The translations under genes were made by a program, and so were the position numbers. Shown here in pieces: positions 13,521 to 22,977 of a stretch of DNA of 64,000 nucleotides; within the stretch, counting starts at the first letter, position 1, and the number at the start of each line of letters is the position of its first letter. The DNA lies in NCBI GenBank assembly GCA_950097015.1, contig CATNEN010000034.1, positions 6,094,501-6,158,500 of the forward strand, read 5' to 3'. Below the pieces are notes generated by a model. That model saw nothing but the letters and a program-made list of their open reading frames with translations, was not told the DNA's origin and made no database searches. This DNA comes from Macrostomum hystrix (lineage: Eukaryota > Platyhelminthes > Macrostomidae).

Positions 13521-14030
13521 GGGAAATGTACTCGTACTATTAACTGCAAGGGAGGCCAAAGTGAACCTCGCAATAGTCTCAAACCCTTAGACTAAAGACT
13601 TATAGAACTGAAAGACCAACAAAATTCCCCATTCGAAGAAAACGTGTCAAATTCGCTAGTTACATATAAATATATATATTACGAGTGTAATTGTGAATTG
13701 TACAGTGTGAAGTGTAATTGTACAGCCCTTGTGAATGTGCACCAGTTCCTTTTTAGATAAACTAACACTTCGCCGCCGTAGGTATAATTTCTACACACGC
13801 AAATCAACATGAATTTCCGTACTGTACATTTTTGCATTGGAAAACCACGGTAAAACCATAGACAATTCACGGTTTTTCCGCGGAAAATCCATGGAAGTTC
13901 ATGGCTTTTCCATGGAAAATCCGTTTTTCTATCTATAATTTTTCTATCTATAATACCTAGCTGGCTCTAATTCTGTGAAAACAAGAGGTGCCAAACCAGA
14001 GTTTGTATTTCAAAAGATTAAGAAATAAAT
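13521..14030. other. Spacer between LINE fragment and TRAF-like gene
   Basis: AT-rich sequence with no gene. Around 13868-13922 it holds nested short inverted repeats built on CCATGG and CCGCGG with TTTTCC/GGAAAA arms. It presumably includes the promoter of the zinc-finger gene at 14031, but I see no clear TATA box. Confidence 0.5.
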
Positions 14031-14576
14031 ATGTCGCCAATTCTGATTCAGACAAGTCTTCTTCAACCCGTGATGCATGTCGGATTCGGCGACACAAATC
14101 AAAACAACCTCCTTCCCAAATGCTCGGCTTGTGAAAGCGTGGGATTCAACTCCAGACGGACGGAGCATGGCTGTCTTCTATGCCCGCACTGCATCTGCCA
14201 TTTCTTTAGCTATCTGGAGCCCGATCTGCCGTGTCCAGGACGGCTGCCTCATTGCCGCGGCAGTGTCATCACTCGCCGGTACGACTGGCAGCCGGATGAA
14301 CTGGTCCAGAGACAGCTAGCCAATATTGTAGTGTACTGTCCGCGCTTCTTCAATGGCTGCGACTTTTTCGATGCATTCTTCAAACTGGATGAGCATGTGG
14401 CACTGCATTGCCCGTACCGCTGGCTCATTTGCCCAATGTGCGGCACGATGCGGCAATCGAACGGCATGCAGATTCACCAGCTAAGTAACGAGTGCCGGCA
14501 ATTCCTAATTATCAATTGGGGCAGGTATGACAGGTGCGAGGTCAGCCTTCGCGCTTCAAATAACCGGCAAAGTTAA
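14031..14576 (+). CDS. Small RING-like / TRAF-type zinc-finger protein
   Basis: A 181-residue intronless frame with a stop at 14019-14021 upstream in frame, so the ATG at 14031 is the first usable start. Residues 31-75 are cysteine-rich (C31-x2-C34, C48-x2-C51-x2-C54, C68, C75) and resemble a degenerate RING. Residues 103-155 form two TRAF-type fingers: C103-x6-C110-x11-H122-x4-C127, then C134-x2-C137-x11-H149-x5-C155. This RING plus TRAF-finger order is found in TRAF and RNF41-type E3 ligases. There is no MATH/TRAF-C domain or coiled coil, so it cannot be a full TRAF. AATAAA lies at 14705-14710. The lack of introns could mean a retrocopy. Function in ubiquitin signalling is inferred only. 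Confidence 0.75.
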   Translation: MSPILIQTSLLQPVMHVGFGDTNQNNLLPKCSACESVGFNSRRTEHGCLLCPHCICHFFSYLEPDLPCPGRLPHCRGSVITRRYDWQPDELVQRQLANIVVYCPRFFNGCDFFDAFFKLDEHVALHCPYRWLICPMCGTMRQSNGMQIHQLSNECRQFLIINWGRYDRCEVSLRASNNRQS

Positions 14577-14704
14577 ACCAACATTTGTGAAGTGGAGGTA
14601 GTTTTTGCACTTTTCAATAGCGACTTCATCAACTTGTGCTGAAGAACAACCGTGTGCTGAATGCTTTTTATTCTTTCTGTTTTTTTTCTAGCATTTTCAG
14701 ATAC

Positions 14705-14710
14705 AATAAA
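14705..14710 (+). promoter_or_regulatory. Polyadenylation signal AATAAA for the TRAF-like gene
   Basis: Canonical AATAAA about 130 bases after the stop of the zinc-finger gene; a second AATAAA lies about 30 bases further on. Confidence 0.5.
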
Positions 14711-15118
14711 AAAATGAATCTTAAAAAGATAATGATCAATAAAAATATAATTTGTTTTACCGCGTACTTTTTCTCTAATTGTTTACTCACGAGTACTTGG
14801 CACATACATGAGTAGTTACATAAAACGCCTTTGTGAAGTTTTTTTGTTCTGATGAAACTTTTCTGAGCATAAATTTAAAATTAAAATAAAAACTAGCTAA
14901 GAAATCACCGCTTGGATTGAATATAATAAACGGAAGTGCAGGAAGTTCCTATAACTAGATTGAATTGTCGTCGATGTCAACTGCTTTTTTGTTTATTTTT
15001 GCTTTTATATTGTCTCTTTAAAGTAAATATCGATCAGAAAATGAAAAACTGTAAAGTACTCTAAATAAATAGACAGATAAAAAAACAGAAGGGGTGCGCC
15101 CCCAAGGGGTGCGCCCCC
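14711..15118. other. AT-rich spacer ending in GGGGTGCGCCCC repeats
   Basis: No gene seen. Just before 15119 the motif GGGGTGCGCCCC occurs twice in tandem; it is self-complementary at its ends and abuts a transposon-like terminus. Confidence 0.5.
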
Positions 15119-15147
15119 CCTTAGAAAAAATCCTGACTACGCCACTG
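15119..15147 (-). mobile_element. Terminal-repeat-like end of a non-autonomous DNA transposon (hAT-like?)
   Basis: On the minus strand this reads CAGTGGCGTAGTCAGGA followed by a T-run and a G-run. CAGTGGCGTAGCCAGG-type termini are familiar to me from hAT-type and related elements in many animals. I found no matching second end nearby, so this may be a solo or truncated end. The assignment is from memory, not a search. Confidence 0.4.
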
Positions 15148-15251
15148 AGGACGGCCACGCAAAAAAGAATAGAATGGGCAAAGAAATTCTTCACCGCAAT
15201 CTATGTGCGTCTATAGATGTGCCTTTTAGGAGTCAGCAGTAGCAAGCTCAC

Positions 15252-15318
15252 CTTCACCGCTGCAGACACAGGCGAATGCCACGGCGGCCGTCAGAACTAG
15301 CCTGACAAATTGGAACAT
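15252..15318 (-). CDS. Orphan signal-peptide exon of a possible secreted protein
   Basis: On the minus strand an ATG at 15318 opens MFQFVRLVLTAAVAF, continuing ACVCSGE. This is an arginine at residue 6, a hydrophobic core of about 13 residues and small residues before a likely cleavage site: a textbook signal peptide. The frame then meets GTGAGC at 15251, a good splice donor, leaving a phase-1 junction. No downstream exon could be recognised on the minus strand before the zinc-finger gene on the other strand, and a transposon terminus lies only 105 bases downstream. It may be a live first exon with a long intron or a relic. Confidence 0.4.
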
Positions 15319-15732
15319 ATTTCCAATGCCCCGAAAGACTCAGCGGATTAGCAAAGAAATCTTTTAGCTTAAGAAACAAATTTCATAGCTCGTAGATGAT
15401 TTTACACGTGGCTAGTATTTGTAAGTGAACGCAACTGTCATTTTTTCGTGTAAAATTGTTTGAACTAGAGGAAAAATCTTAGAACAATGGACATGTTTCA
15501 GCCTTAACTACGACTGAAGTATAAATCTTAATGATCGTTATGCCCTACCGACTTCAGCCATTCAGAAATGCTCATCAAATTGGCGATTATTTCACTCGAG
15601 GATTCCAGATATCAGGATTCTAAAAGAACCAGAGATACACGGGACGGTTCAATCACCTTAAGACTGCAATTTATGAGAGCGTTTGAACTGAGCGAAGCAA
15701 ACTCACATTGCGTGCGCTCTCTAACATCTGAT

Positions 15733-16558
15733 GATCTGGGGATCTGAGATTTGGGGATCTGAGATCTGGGGATCTGAGATCTGGGGATCTGAGATCTGGG
15801 GATCTGAGATCTGGGGATCTGAGATCTGGGGATCTGAGATCTGGGGATCTGAGATCTGGGGATCTGAGATCTGGGGATCTGAGATCTGGGGATCTGAGAT
15901 CTGGGGATCTGAGATCTGGGGATCTGAGATCTGGGGATCTGAGATCTGGGGATCTGAGATCTGGGGATCTGAGATCTGGGGATCTGAGATCTGGGGATCT
16001 GAGATCTGGGGATCTGAGATCTGGGGATCTGAGATCTGGGGATCTGAGATCTGGGGATCTGAGATCTGGGGATCTGAGATCTGGGGATCTGAGATCTGGG
16101 GATCTGAGATCTGGGGATCTGAGATCTGGGGATCTGAGATCTGGGGATCTGAGATCTGGGGATCTGAGATCTGGGGATCTGAGATCTGGGGATCTGAGAT
16201 CTGGGGATCTGAGATCTGGGGATCTGAGATCTGGGGATCTGAGATCTGGGGATCTGAGATCTGGGGATCTGAGATCTGGGGATCTGAGATCTGGGGATCT
16301 GAGATCTGGGGATCTGAGATCTGGGGATCTGAGATCTGGGGATCTGAGATCTGGGGATCTGAGATCTGGGGATCTGAGATCTGGGGATCTGAGATCTGGG
16401 GATCTGAGATCTGGGGATCTGAGATCTGGGGATCTGAGATCTGGGGATCTGAGATCTGGGGATCTGAGTTCTGGGGATCTGAGATCTGGGGATCTGAGAT
16501 CTGGGATCTGAGATCTGGGGATCTGAGATCTGGGGATCTGAGATCTGAGATCTGGGGA
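15733..16558. repeat. 15-bp minisatellite, unit GATCTGAGATCTGGG, about 55 copies
   Basis: Near-perfect tandem array; almost every unit is identical, with degenerate copies only at the edges. Each unit carries two GATC sites and one AGATCT. Because 15 is a multiple of three it is open in several frames on both strands; these frames are not genes. The same unit occurs again at 21200-21715. Confidence 0.97.
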
Positions 16559-17140
16559 ATTGAGATTATGCATACGCACCTGTACCATGCAATTTCATTG
16601 ATTTGCCTGCATGCTACAGCATAAGTCATAATACCCTGACGTACCTACTTATAATAGGAATTCGCAGTAATCAAAGTAGCATTACGCTCGTAACCTATGC
16701 TGTAGAAGTCAAACGCTTCTGTTTATTTAGTCTATCGCGAAGACTTCTAAATACGAGAGATAAGGACGCGGAAAGCGGGCAATAAATAAGATTGGCGATA
16801 ACTTGTTCTGTTTTAACTGGGATTGTATCGATTTTTCGCACAGAGAGAGGGAGAGAGAGCGAAGGTACAACTGCAACGCACTGGCCTGTATGCTGAACAA
16901 TAAAATCGTCCATATCCTTTACCGAGTACAACAGCTTTGCAACTGCTCAAGATTTTGCATGTGCTTCCACGAGTTAGCCAATGTGGAATCAGAAACCGCT
17001 GTTTCCGAACTTCTAGGCTACATACAAATATACAACTAAATAGAACTAAATACACAGATAAATTTAGTTTCCTCGATGTCTTTAGTAAATTCTGCCTACT
17101 AAAGAAATAAAAATAATAATTGTAATGAAAATTGATTAAA
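16559..17140. other. Spacer without a recognised gene
   Basis: Contains a short GA-rich run near 16845-16860. No homology, splice pattern or RNA gene seen. Confidence 0.5.
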
Positions 17141-17147
17141 CCGGCTG

Positions 17148-17340
17148 TTCAGTCCATGGACTGGAGGTACGCCACACCCACCCTCAATCACCTCAGCCAA
17201 TGCTGGTACCCATTTAACAGCTGGGTGAACTGAAGCAATGCAGATTTCAGGGTCTTGCTAAAGGACACAAATAGTACCAGTGGAATCGGGAATCGAACCC
17301 CCGACCTTCAAGTCGTCAGTCCGATGATCTAAAAACCCTT
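17148..17340 (-). mobile_element. tRNA-derived SINE, minus strand
   Basis: On the minus strand a tRNA-like head carries a B box in GGGGGTTCGATTCCCGA (complement of 17289-17305) preceded by CGGACTGACGACTTGAAGG. The body continues with GCAAGACCCTGAAATC, then CAGCTGTTAAATGGGTACC, ending in CAGTCCATGGACTG at 17150-17163. The head matches one at 58.2 kb closely. The body recalls tails of marine-invertebrate SINEs, from memory. Confidence 0.6.
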
Positions 17341-17652
17341 CTAAAACCTCCTTGAGAAATAAAAAACATATACTCGTACTTGCACATTCAGAGCTCTATG
17401 ACGTTAGTTTGAGCAAACAGCACTTGAGTAGCTCCGGTTGAGATCGGGAGGGGGGTTGGTTGTAACTGATTGCTAGGGACCTTGCACGGCACCTCCTGGG
17501 TGAGCAAATCAGAAACTAGAATCGAGTGTAGGGACAGACAGATCCAAACGACTGCATATAGGTTCCTGTATTTCTGGAAGTTTGTCAGCTCTCCATGCTG
17601 TTTTTAATCTTTAGCAAGTCAGTAAGCAATCGTCAAAAGTTGCGCACTAAAC

Positions 17653-20600
17653 ATGGGCATCTGCAGCTGCTGCACATCGTGCCTCGCCAAGACTGTCCTT
17701 GGCATTGTTAACTCCGTCTTCATGGTGAGCCGGTCATTGACCCATTATATTGCTAGAGCTTCAGTTCACCTACCTGTAATATAGCTCGTGTGGGACAATT
17801 GGTGTCCAGTCCATGGACCGAAGAGCTGTACACAATCCTTTTTGCGTCGTTTTTACAATAACATTTCTAAAAATTTACCCTATTTTTAATTTCTAATTTC
17901 TTAGAATAGAATAAACTTTTCTCTACTTTGTCATTTCTTAGAATTTACCTCATTCTAACTGTCATTTTTACAATTACCTCGTTTTTACATTATTATTTCA
18001 AAGATTTGCCTCGTTCTTATTTTGTACTTTCTTAGAATAACAAAGAATTCAAACGTCATTTTTTCGGAATTCCCTTTCCCAAAAGTGTCAGTTCTCTGAG
18101 TTATTTCTCCGTGGCAGTCTCATTGTCAAGAAATATCAAATCCACAGAAATTTTAACACTTGGAAAGAGGAATTTTCAGAGGAGTACAAAAAGAGAAGCC
18201 ATGCCGAATTCCATTCTGGGCGGTCTCTAACTCGCCTAAGCTTCGATTAAAATCAATATCCGACGGGCAGAGAGAAAGGCAATTGAATTGCGTCCGGGGG
18301 CGCGTGCCCATGTACCCAAATGTACCATCTGGCCAATGCAAATTCCCTACCATTGTAACTGGACTAATCTAGTTCTGCTGACTCAGTGTAAATGCTTTAT
18401 TTTTTTAAAGTGCAAGCTCTACCTAAACCGTAAGCTATTAGCTCGTAGCTTATTGATTAATATTCGAAACAATGTAGAACAGTTACTGTTCGATCTGATT
18501 ATAGACGGTGGGCATTCTGCTCACAATATTCGGTGCCCTGTTCTACTGGGGTCAGAAGGCCGTGTACAACTGGATCAGTTCGGTTCTGTCTAACAACTCC
18601 AACATTGGATCCAATAGACAGATTTCATTGGACGATATTCAGGCCATTCTAGGCACATGGTCGCGGTACATAAGTGAGTAACCTTGCATAACTCAATGCG
18701 TTAATTTTCCGCTTCTTGATTTAAGAAAAATCAAGAAAAATCCGCCGAATATAAACGAAATCACGTGACAAGACAGTCGTTGGGATGGTAAAGCAATAGA
18801 AATTCCTCTGCCTGAAACAGTAAAACCTGAATATCATCTTTGCGTTAGAAAAAAGAGAAATGCACTTAATAGCCATATCATGCGATTATCGGCCATGGGT
18901 GAGACTCTAAAGAAGTTGAAAAAATAAGCATCGTCACGTGACTTTCGACCTTGGATTAAAAAATGATGGCGTCAATTGACTATCGATCTTGGGTTAGAAA
19001 AGGATAGCGTCACGTGACTATCGATCTTGGGTTAGAAATGGATAGCGTCACGTGACTATCGATCTTGGGTTAGAAATGGATAGCGTCACGTGACTATCGA
19101 TCTTGGGTTAGAAAAGGATAGCGTCACGTGACATACGGTCTTGGGTTAGAAAAGAAAAGAAGAAAAGGTGTGACAGGCATTGGTTCTGTAATCCAGCCCA
19201 CAGAACTGTGTGAAATACCTTCATTGCATGCGTATGGACCCCTGGCTTCGTTGTCTCCCCTCGCGTTGAGACGCGCAGGTTTGGCCTGACGCTGTGCGTG
19301 TAGTGTAGCGCTACCCTGCCGGGGAAAGTTACCTTGGTACACAGGCGCACTGGCTTTGCCGTTGTAAGGTCTGGTCTAGCAGTCCCGAAACGGGGTACAA
19401 TAGTGAGCCAGATGCTTATCGGTCGTGCCAATTGTCGCAACTTCGACGGGTTGCTTGCTCGAAAGTGTTTTCATTTATTAAACTGTCAGCCCCTGCGGCC
19501 GCGAGCGGGTCGCCTATGTAGGTAGCCGAAGGGCGAGGGGAGAGGGAGAGAGAAGCCGACTTCACCAGCCAATCCGCATGCAGGGCGGGGTAGGCTTGAC
19601 TGGCAAAAGGCTGGGTAGCACTGAGGGCAACGCTGCGCAGAGCTGATTGGATCACAAAAAAGGGGTGGGGCAGAGCCACGCAGGACTGCGAGAAACGCGA
19701 GAAGGAAGGGCTGAAGGGCCAGCCAATCGGCTTCCGGCCTGGGGCACAAACAAAGGGGTGGGAGCGGGTCTCAGGCCAGCCAGTTCCAAACAGGCTCGGT
19801 TGAACAGACAGAGGTGGGCGGTCTTGGGTTAGAAAGTTTAGCGTCACGTGACTTTCGAACTTGTAGTACGTGTACAATTAAACCACTTTACTCGACCCGC
19901 AGCGTACGCCGGCATAATCTTGTTCTCGCTCGGGATTATTTTCGCCGGATTGGCAATTGTGGGCTACATTGGGATGTGCTGCGAAATTAAAGTCCTGGTA
20001 ATCGCTGTAAGTTGGCCAGTTAATTAATTAACTAATGAAGTTCAGTTACATTCGCCTCGCTAGCTCCATTCCATGAAGATTCCAATCTCGAAGTTTCACT
20101 ACCTGAAGTTTCACTTCCTGAAGTTTCACTTCCTGAAGTTTCACTACCTGAAGTTTCACTTCCTGAAGTTTCACTTCCTGAAGTTTCACTTCCTGAAGTT
20201 TCACTTCCTGAAGTTTCACTACCTGAAGTTTCACTACCTGAAGTTTTTCTTCCTGAAGTTTTATTTAAGTTCACTGAAAAAGCAAGCACCCAACACAACC
20301 GCCAGTACACGGTGATAGTTGGCACATTCGGCCTTGGCTGCATAGGTATTGTCATTGGCTACGCCGCATTCAAAGGTGAAATGGTGAATGGAGGCAAGCC
20401 TGAGATGTTGAAACTGTTGCGCAGTCAATACAACACTGGACAGCCGAACGAATTCACCACCGTCATGGATCTAATCCAGGCTAGGGTGAGTCTTGCGTGA
20501 GCATACTTGAACAATAGTTTAAAAACTACAATACAATAACACCTAGCCGTATCGAAAAAGTAGATTAATAATTTAATGAATAATAATTAAAAATACGAAG

Positions 20601-21791
20601 CACGAACAACCTCGTCTACTAGCAGTAGCCAGCATAAAAGTGCCTAAACTAGTAAAGCGCGGCACATCAAACGGCGGTCCTAAGAAGGGCCGTTTTAGCA
20701 GATCACTATTCGTACACAACGGTCACAACCACCAAATTTTCCACCCTAGATAATATTTGGTACCCATTTTTATAGTATAAAACATGCGCTTCGTATTTCA
20801 GATGCGCTGCTGCGGTGTGAACAACTACACAGACTTCAGCTCTGCTCCTGGCTTCAATACTACCTACGTTTACAAAGATAAAACTTATAGTAAGATGTCT
20901 TTTGCATGTTTAGTTGCAGTCAGTTTTTAGTAAACTGTGAAAAAAACAGAAAAAATTATAAATTAAATTAAATTTTAATTTTCATGCTCGCAGATCTGAC
21001 CGCGCCAGTGTCTTGCTGCATCATCAGCGGTCAAACCATGAAGCCGGACTACCCGGATTGCCTGACGACTCCGAGCCAGAACAACAGCAACTACATGGCT
21101 GGCGGTTGCTATGCGAAACTCTGGTCAGTCTTTGACAATTACTCCGCGTATACGATGTACGCGCTAGGCGTGACGGCTGCAGTTTGCGTGAGTGCCAGGG
21201 GATTTGAGATCTGGGGATTTGAGATCTGGGGATCTGAGATCTGGGGATCTGAGATCTGGGGATCTGAGATGTGGGGATCTGAGATCTTGGGGGATCTGAG
21301 ATCTGGGGATCTGAGATCTGGGGATCTGAGATCTGGGGATCTGAGATCTGGGGATCTGAGATCTGGGGATCTGAGATCTGGGGATCTGAGATCTGGGGAT
21401 CTGAGATCTGGGGATCTGAGATCTGGGGATCTGAGATCTGGGGATCTGAGATCTGGGGATCTGAGATCTGGGGATCTGAGATCTGGGGATCTGAGATCTG
21501 GGGGATTTTAGATCTGGGGATCTGAGATGTGGGGATTTTAGATCTGGGGATCTGAGATCTGGGGATCTGAGATCTGGGGATCTGAGATGTGGGGATTTTA
21601 GATCTGGGGATCTGAGATGTGGGGATTTTAGATTTGGGGATCTGAGATGTGGGGATTTTAGATCTGGGGATCTGAGATCTTGGGGGATCTGAGATCTTGG
21701 GATCTGAGATCTCTAAAAATAGTTAATTTTTTACTTTCAGGGTTGCATCGTGGTGTTGGCCATAATTATTCTATGCGACATGTTCGACTAA
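17653..21791 (+). CDS. Tetraspanin 1 (7 exons)
   Basis: Exons 17653-17724, 18505-18673, 19903-20006, 20306-20485, 20802-20889, 20994-21187 and 21741-21791 join in frame to 285 residues with GT-AG introns throughout. It shows the tetraspanin plan: a cysteine-rich N-terminal tail ([10 protein letters not shown], likely palmitoylated), four membrane segments, and a large extracellular loop with CCG (exon 5 start), PVSCC and a final GC (exon 6). The conserved CCG plus two further cysteine sites mark the family. Tetraspanins organise partner proteins in plasma and endosomal membranes. Introns hold repeats: a CACGTG-bearing 38-bp array in intron 2, a 15-bp array directly before exon 4, and the GATC array in intron 6. 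A paralogue follows 1.2 kb downstream. AATAAA lies at 22104-22109. I cannot name the subfamily. Confidence 0.93.
17807..17835 (+). repeat. SINE-tail fragment CAGTCCATGGACCG
   Basis: Lies in intron 1 of tetraspanin 1 and matches the end motif of the SINE at 17.15 kb and the fragment at 23.2 kb, followed by the shared AGCTGTACACA-like sequence. Confidence 0.4.
18932..19152 (+). repeat. 38-bp minisatellite carrying CACGTG, 6 copies, in intron 2 of tetraspanin 1
   Basis: Each unit contains GCGTCACGTGACTATCGATC followed by TTGGGTTAGAAA. All but one copy carry the CACGTG E-box palindrome. A further copy of the unit lies at 19819-19862, beyond a 670-bp GC-rich insertion. Confidence 0.9.
19153..19818. 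other. GC-rich segment inserted in the CACGTG array
   Basis: About 670 bp, markedly more GC-rich than the intron around it and open in several frames (up to about 150 codons on the minus strand). It is flanked by the direct repeat CGGTCTTGGGTTAGAAA (19136-19152 and 19819-19835), itself part of the array unit. No recognised protein motif or transposon end. It may be an unidentified insertion or a captured fragment. Confidence 0.5.
20088..20266 (+). repeat. 15-bp minisatellite, unit CTGAAGTTTCACTTC, about 12 copies
   Basis: Tandem array in intron 3 of tetraspanin 1 ending about 40 bases before the exon 4 acceptor. Units alternate CACTTC and CACTAC. Confidence 0.95.
21200..21715 (+). repeat. 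15-bp GATCTGAGATCTGGG minisatellite, second locus, about 34 copies
   Basis: Begins 12 bases after the exon 6 donor of tetraspanin 1 and ends 25 bases before exon 7, so it fills intron 6. It is the same unit as 15733-16558 but more varied. Its 3' half shows an alternating 30-bp higher-order form (GATTTTAGATCT alternating with GATCTGAGATGT). Confidence 0.95.
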
Positions 21792-22977
21792 AATTTAAAG
21801 CAAATCGGAGAAGAACCGGAGGATAAAATAACATGGACTCTACCTGATTCATGCGCTGAAGAATATGCCAAGGCATTGAAAAAGTTTAAATACGCTACAT
21901 ATGTTGCCATCAAAATGGAACGTTTTAAGCCAGTTACGCAAAAATACAAGTATATATTTGCAAGTATATTTCTTATTATTTTGGCACTTACAAAATTTCA
22001 TCAACTAAATTCTTTGAATAGATATCCCTGACCGAATTTTTTAACCTACTATATTATTTTATTCTTCGTTACAAAGACTTTATTTTTCCAGTAAATAGTA
22101 ACAAATAAAAAAGCCGTATAAAAATAATTTAACAAGGCCTTCTACTGTTAGTAACACAGAGAGCAACGTTTTAAATTAGTTGCATTCTAAAATTTGCCGC
22201 TTTCTAAAAATAGCAACAGTCTAAAAATAGGAACATTTAAAAAATTGCAACATTCTAAAAATAGCAACTACTTAACTCTTGTCGACAAACTATTTTTTTT
22301 ATTTCTTGCTTGTTTAAAACTGGAGTACTCGATTCTCACTTATAAGTCATCTAATAATTGTTGCTGTGGGTATTTGTAGAGGCACTTTAAATACTTTTTA
22401 ATAACTACTGGCAATTACTTTTCTGAAAAATGTTCTTTACATCCTGTTGTGATTGCCTTGTCACTAATCTGAAATTTCAATCACGTCTGAGCAAGTCTTT
22501 TTACAAATAAACAATGACATGAGCGCCAAAGCACCTCTAAATTGATGTACTCTGTGCTTTTATCTGTTTCTGAATATTCCAAGAAAAGTTTTTGACGAAA
22601 GATTCGAAAAAATCATTGCTGACATCTGTCCTTTCGTGACTCAAACTTTTCACAATCTTTCAGGCACATAATAAAGCTTTGCGGCGGTTATCTTCTTTGT
22701 TTATTTCCATGGCCTTGGCAACCATTTTTGTCCTAGAGTAATTGTACATTAGCTCTAAATTTAGTTCATGTAGCCTATGTTGCCATAGCAACGGACACGC
22801 AGCTAACTAATTTGCCGATAAGATTTACACAGATTTATATTCAGATTCAGCTGGCCAAATGCTACATATTTTTCAGCCTGTAACTATAGTTTTAAAGATA
22901 CCTCACGTTAAAAAGTTTAAATTAGTGTATTTATTTAATTTTTTGAACAATTTTTTAAACAAAAGTAAACCAGCAAC
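21792..22977. other. Spacer between the two tetraspanins
   Basis: AT-rich. Includes AATAAA at 22104-22109 for tetraspanin 1 and a short degenerate repeat around 22190-22265 (variants of TTCTAAAAATAGCAAC). It presumably holds the tetraspanin 2 promoter, but no core element is obvious. Confidence 0.5.

Noticed and set aside
15671-16629. Long open frames of about 300 codons on both strands
   Set aside because: They are translations of the 15-bp array; period divisible by three keeps all frames open. Pure repeats without gene context.
19416-19877. Minus-strand 153-codon frame in the GC-rich insert
   Set aside because: No domain, overlaps array sequence and frames are open on several strands, as expected from GC-rich DNA.
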